Shown one piece after another: positions 3,768-5,150 of a stretch of 5,150 nucleotides of DNA (within the stretch, counting starts at the first letter, position 1; each line of letters opens with the position of its first letter). The notes under the pieces are model-generated. The model saw nothing but the letters and a program-made list of their open reading frames with translations, made no database searches and was not told where the DNA came from. Position numbers and translations under genes: made by a program. The DNA is taken from contig DMCZ01000064.1 in assembly GCA_003446655.1 (NCBI GenBank), forward strand, positions 1 through 5,150, written 5' to 3'. This DNA is from Thauera sp. GTDB lineage: Bacteria; Pseudomonadota; Gammaproteobacteria; Burkholderiales; Rhodocyclaceae.

Positions 3768-5150
3768 TCAGGGGTAGAGCACCTCGACCGCCTCCGGCGG
3801 CAGCCACTCGCGCAGGCTCTCGAGCAGGGCGTCGTCCAGCCGCACCCGCCATTCGTCGCCCAGGGGCAGTTCCGCCTCCGCGCTCGCGTTGCGGTAGCTG
3901 ACGCGGATCGGGCAGCCGCCCTCGCGGAAGGGCTCGAGCAGGGTCTGCAGCTTGCCGGCGGCACTCACCGCGCCGCCCGCCGCCGCCACTTCGCCGTTGA
4001 TGCGCAGGGCGAGGGCGCGGGCGAAGCGGCCGCGCGCCTCGCCCAGCGTCAGGATGCGGTCGGCGATGATGCGCAGGCCGCCCGAGAAGTCATCGTTACT
4101 GACCTTGGCCTCGACCACGACCACCTCGTCGGTGACGATCTTGCCGCGGCTCGCGTCCAGCACCTCGGAATACACCGTGAGCTCGCGCGGCTCGGTGCCG
4201 TCGTCGATCTGCACGAAGGCCATCTTGCCGCGGTTGCCGACCTTGGTGCGCTGCTCCATGACCACCCCGGCCAGCATGGTGATGTCGCGCGAGGGTTCGA
4301 GCTGGGCCAGCGTGCGGCGCACGAAGCGGCGCACCTCGGGCTTGAAGGCGTTGAACGGATGGCCGGAGAGGAAGAAGCCGATCGCGAGCTTTTCTTCCTT
4401 GAGCCGCTCACGCTCGGTCCATGCGCGGATCCTGGCAAACTCGGGCGCCGCGCCCGCGGCCTCGGGCATGAGGTCGAAGAGCCCGCCCTGCATCGCGTTG
4501 GCCGCCGCCTGCTCGGCCGCCTCCATCGCCAGCGCCACCGTCGCCATCAGCTGCGCGCGGTCCAGGCCGGCGTGGCCGGGGAGCGTGTCCATGGCGCCGG
4601 CGCGGATCAGCGCCTCGATGACGCGGCGGTTCACCATGCGGCGGTCGACCCGCTCGCAGAAATCGAACAGGTCGCGGAAGTCGCCGCCCCTCTGCCGCGC
4701 CGCCAGGATCGCGCGCACCGCCGGCTCGCCCACGCCCTTGACCGCGCCGAGTCCGTAGCGGATGGTCTTGCGATCCACCGGAACGAAACGGTAGTCGGAG
4801 GCGTTCACGTCCGGCGGCAGCACCACGATGCCGTTGGCGACGGTGTCCTCGTAGAAGATCTTGACCGTATCGGTGTTGTCCAGGTCGGACGACATCGTCG
4901 CTGCCATGAAGGCCGCGCAGTGGTGCGCCTTGAGCCAGGCGGTGTGGTAAGTGACGACCGCGTAGGCCGCGGTGTGCGACTTGTTGAAGCCGTACTCCGC
5001 GAACTTGGTCATCAGGTCGAAGAGCTGCTCGGCGAGCGCCGGGTCGTAGCCCTTCTGCTTGGCGCCCTCGGCGATGGTGGCGCGATGCTTGGCCATCTCC
5101 TCGGGCTTCTTCTTGCCCATCGCGCGCCGCAGCATGTCGGCGCCGCCCAG
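3768..5150 (-). CDS. dnaE: DNA polymerase III alpha subunit, C-terminal part (start outside window)
   Basis: This is the C-terminal 460 residues of the replicative polymerase catalytic subunit (full length about 1,160 in the family). It reads leftward and is open to the right edge, where the first visible residues are LGGADMLRRAMGKKK. Counting from that Met (5133-5135): EYGFNKSHTAAYAVVTYHTA at 47-66 belongs to the end of the polymerase/fingers region. The helix-hairpin-helix region is about 126-182, with GLGAVKGVGEPAV at 128-140. QGGLF at 216-220 matches the internal beta-clamp-binding consensus. The OB-fold is about 285-365, with MAFVQIDDGTEPRELTVYSE at 305-324. The tau-binding C-terminal domain is about 370-455, ending EVLYP before the TGA (plus strand 3768-3770). 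The PHP domain and catalytic aspartates lie outside. The piece has no frameshift or internal stop. The truncation is only the window edge. Confidence 0.96.
   Translation of the reverse strand: MGGADMLRRAMGKKKPEEMAKHRATIAEGAKQKGYDPALAEQLFDLMTKFAEYGFNKSHTAAYAVVTYHTAWLKAHHCAAFMAATMSSDLDNTDTVKIFYEDTVANGIVVLPPDVNASDYRFVPVDRKTIRYGLGAVKGVGEPAVRAILAARQRGGDFRDLFDFCERVDRRMVNRRVIEALIRAGAMDTLPGHAGLDRAQLMATVALAMEAAEQAAANAMQGGLFDLMPEAAGAAPEFARIRAWTERERLKEEKLAIGFFLSGHPFNAFKPEVRRFVRRTLAQLEPSRDITMLAGVVMEQRTKVGNRGKMAFVQIDDGTEPRELTVYSEVLDASRGKIVTDEVVVVEAKVSNDDFSGGLRIIADRILTLGEARGRFARALALRINGEVAAAGGAVSAAGKLQTLLEPFREGGCPIRVSYRNASAEAELPLGDEWRVRLDDALLESLREWLPPEAVEVLYP
4476..4490 (-). other. Beta-clamp-binding motif in DnaE
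   Basis: The codons for QGGLF lie just before the stretch leading to the OB-fold, in the position of the internal clamp-binding motif (QADMF in E. coli DnaE). The form Q-x-x-L-F fits the general consensus for proteins that dock in the hydrophobic pocket of the sliding clamp. Assignment is by position and pattern only. Confidence 0.65.

Noticed and set aside
2656..3777. 373-codon plus-strand ORF overlapping mscS in another frame
   Set aside because: It is Pro/Ala/Arg/Gly-rich with no recognisable domain. The overlapping frame gives a complete MscS with a strong Shine-Dalgarno.
2633..3964. 443-codon minus-strand ORF across mscS and the end of dnaE
   Set aside because: It has Arg/Gly/Gln-rich low-complexity sequence and overlaps two well-supported genes in other frames.

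Overview
The window is GC-rich (about two thirds G+C or more by eye, with strong G/C preference at third codon positions). It carries chromosomal housekeeping genes of a proteobacterial type. From memory of the families, the MetG C-terminus, the acylphosphatase motif VQGVWYR and the DnaE C-terminus look most like Betaproteobacteria, perhaps Rhodocyclales relatives such as Thauera or Azoarcus. That placement is inference and was not searched. The first 19 bases are not genomic: they match the Tn5 mosaic-end/Nextera adapter exactly, so the window starts at an untrimmed read or contig end.

Layout: (1) 1-19, adapter. (2) 20-198, + strand, 3' end of metG (methionyl-tRNA synthetase, tRNA-binding OB-fold). 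(3) 199-368, a spacer with two complementary CCCTCG/CGAGGG pairs that could form alternative hairpins. (4) 369-2060, + strand, a complete SulP-family anion transporter with a C-terminal STAS domain. (5) 2053-2361, + strand, a complete acylphosphatase whose start overlaps the transporter's end by 8 bp. (6) 2362-2818, a 457-base stretch without a convincing gene. It holds a strong GC hairpin just after the acylphosphatase stop, an extended -10 promoter, an AT-rich island, two further stable hairpins and one doubtful small ORF. (7) 2819-3751, + strand, a complete MscS-type mechanosensitive channel. (8) 3768-5150, - strand, the C-terminal 460 residues of DnaE (DNA polymerase III alpha), convergent with mscS and running off the right edge.

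The transporter and acylphosphatase look like one translationally coupled unit downstream of metG. The channel appears to have its own promoter and an unusually long leader of about 395 nt. Metabolically the genes are not one pathway: tRNA charging, anion transport, acyl-phosphate hydrolysis, osmotic protection and replication. I see no mobile element, CRISPR array, tRNA or rRNA. No clearly new system is visible. The parts most worth a second look are the structured mscS leader and the possible alternative-pairing element before the transporter.
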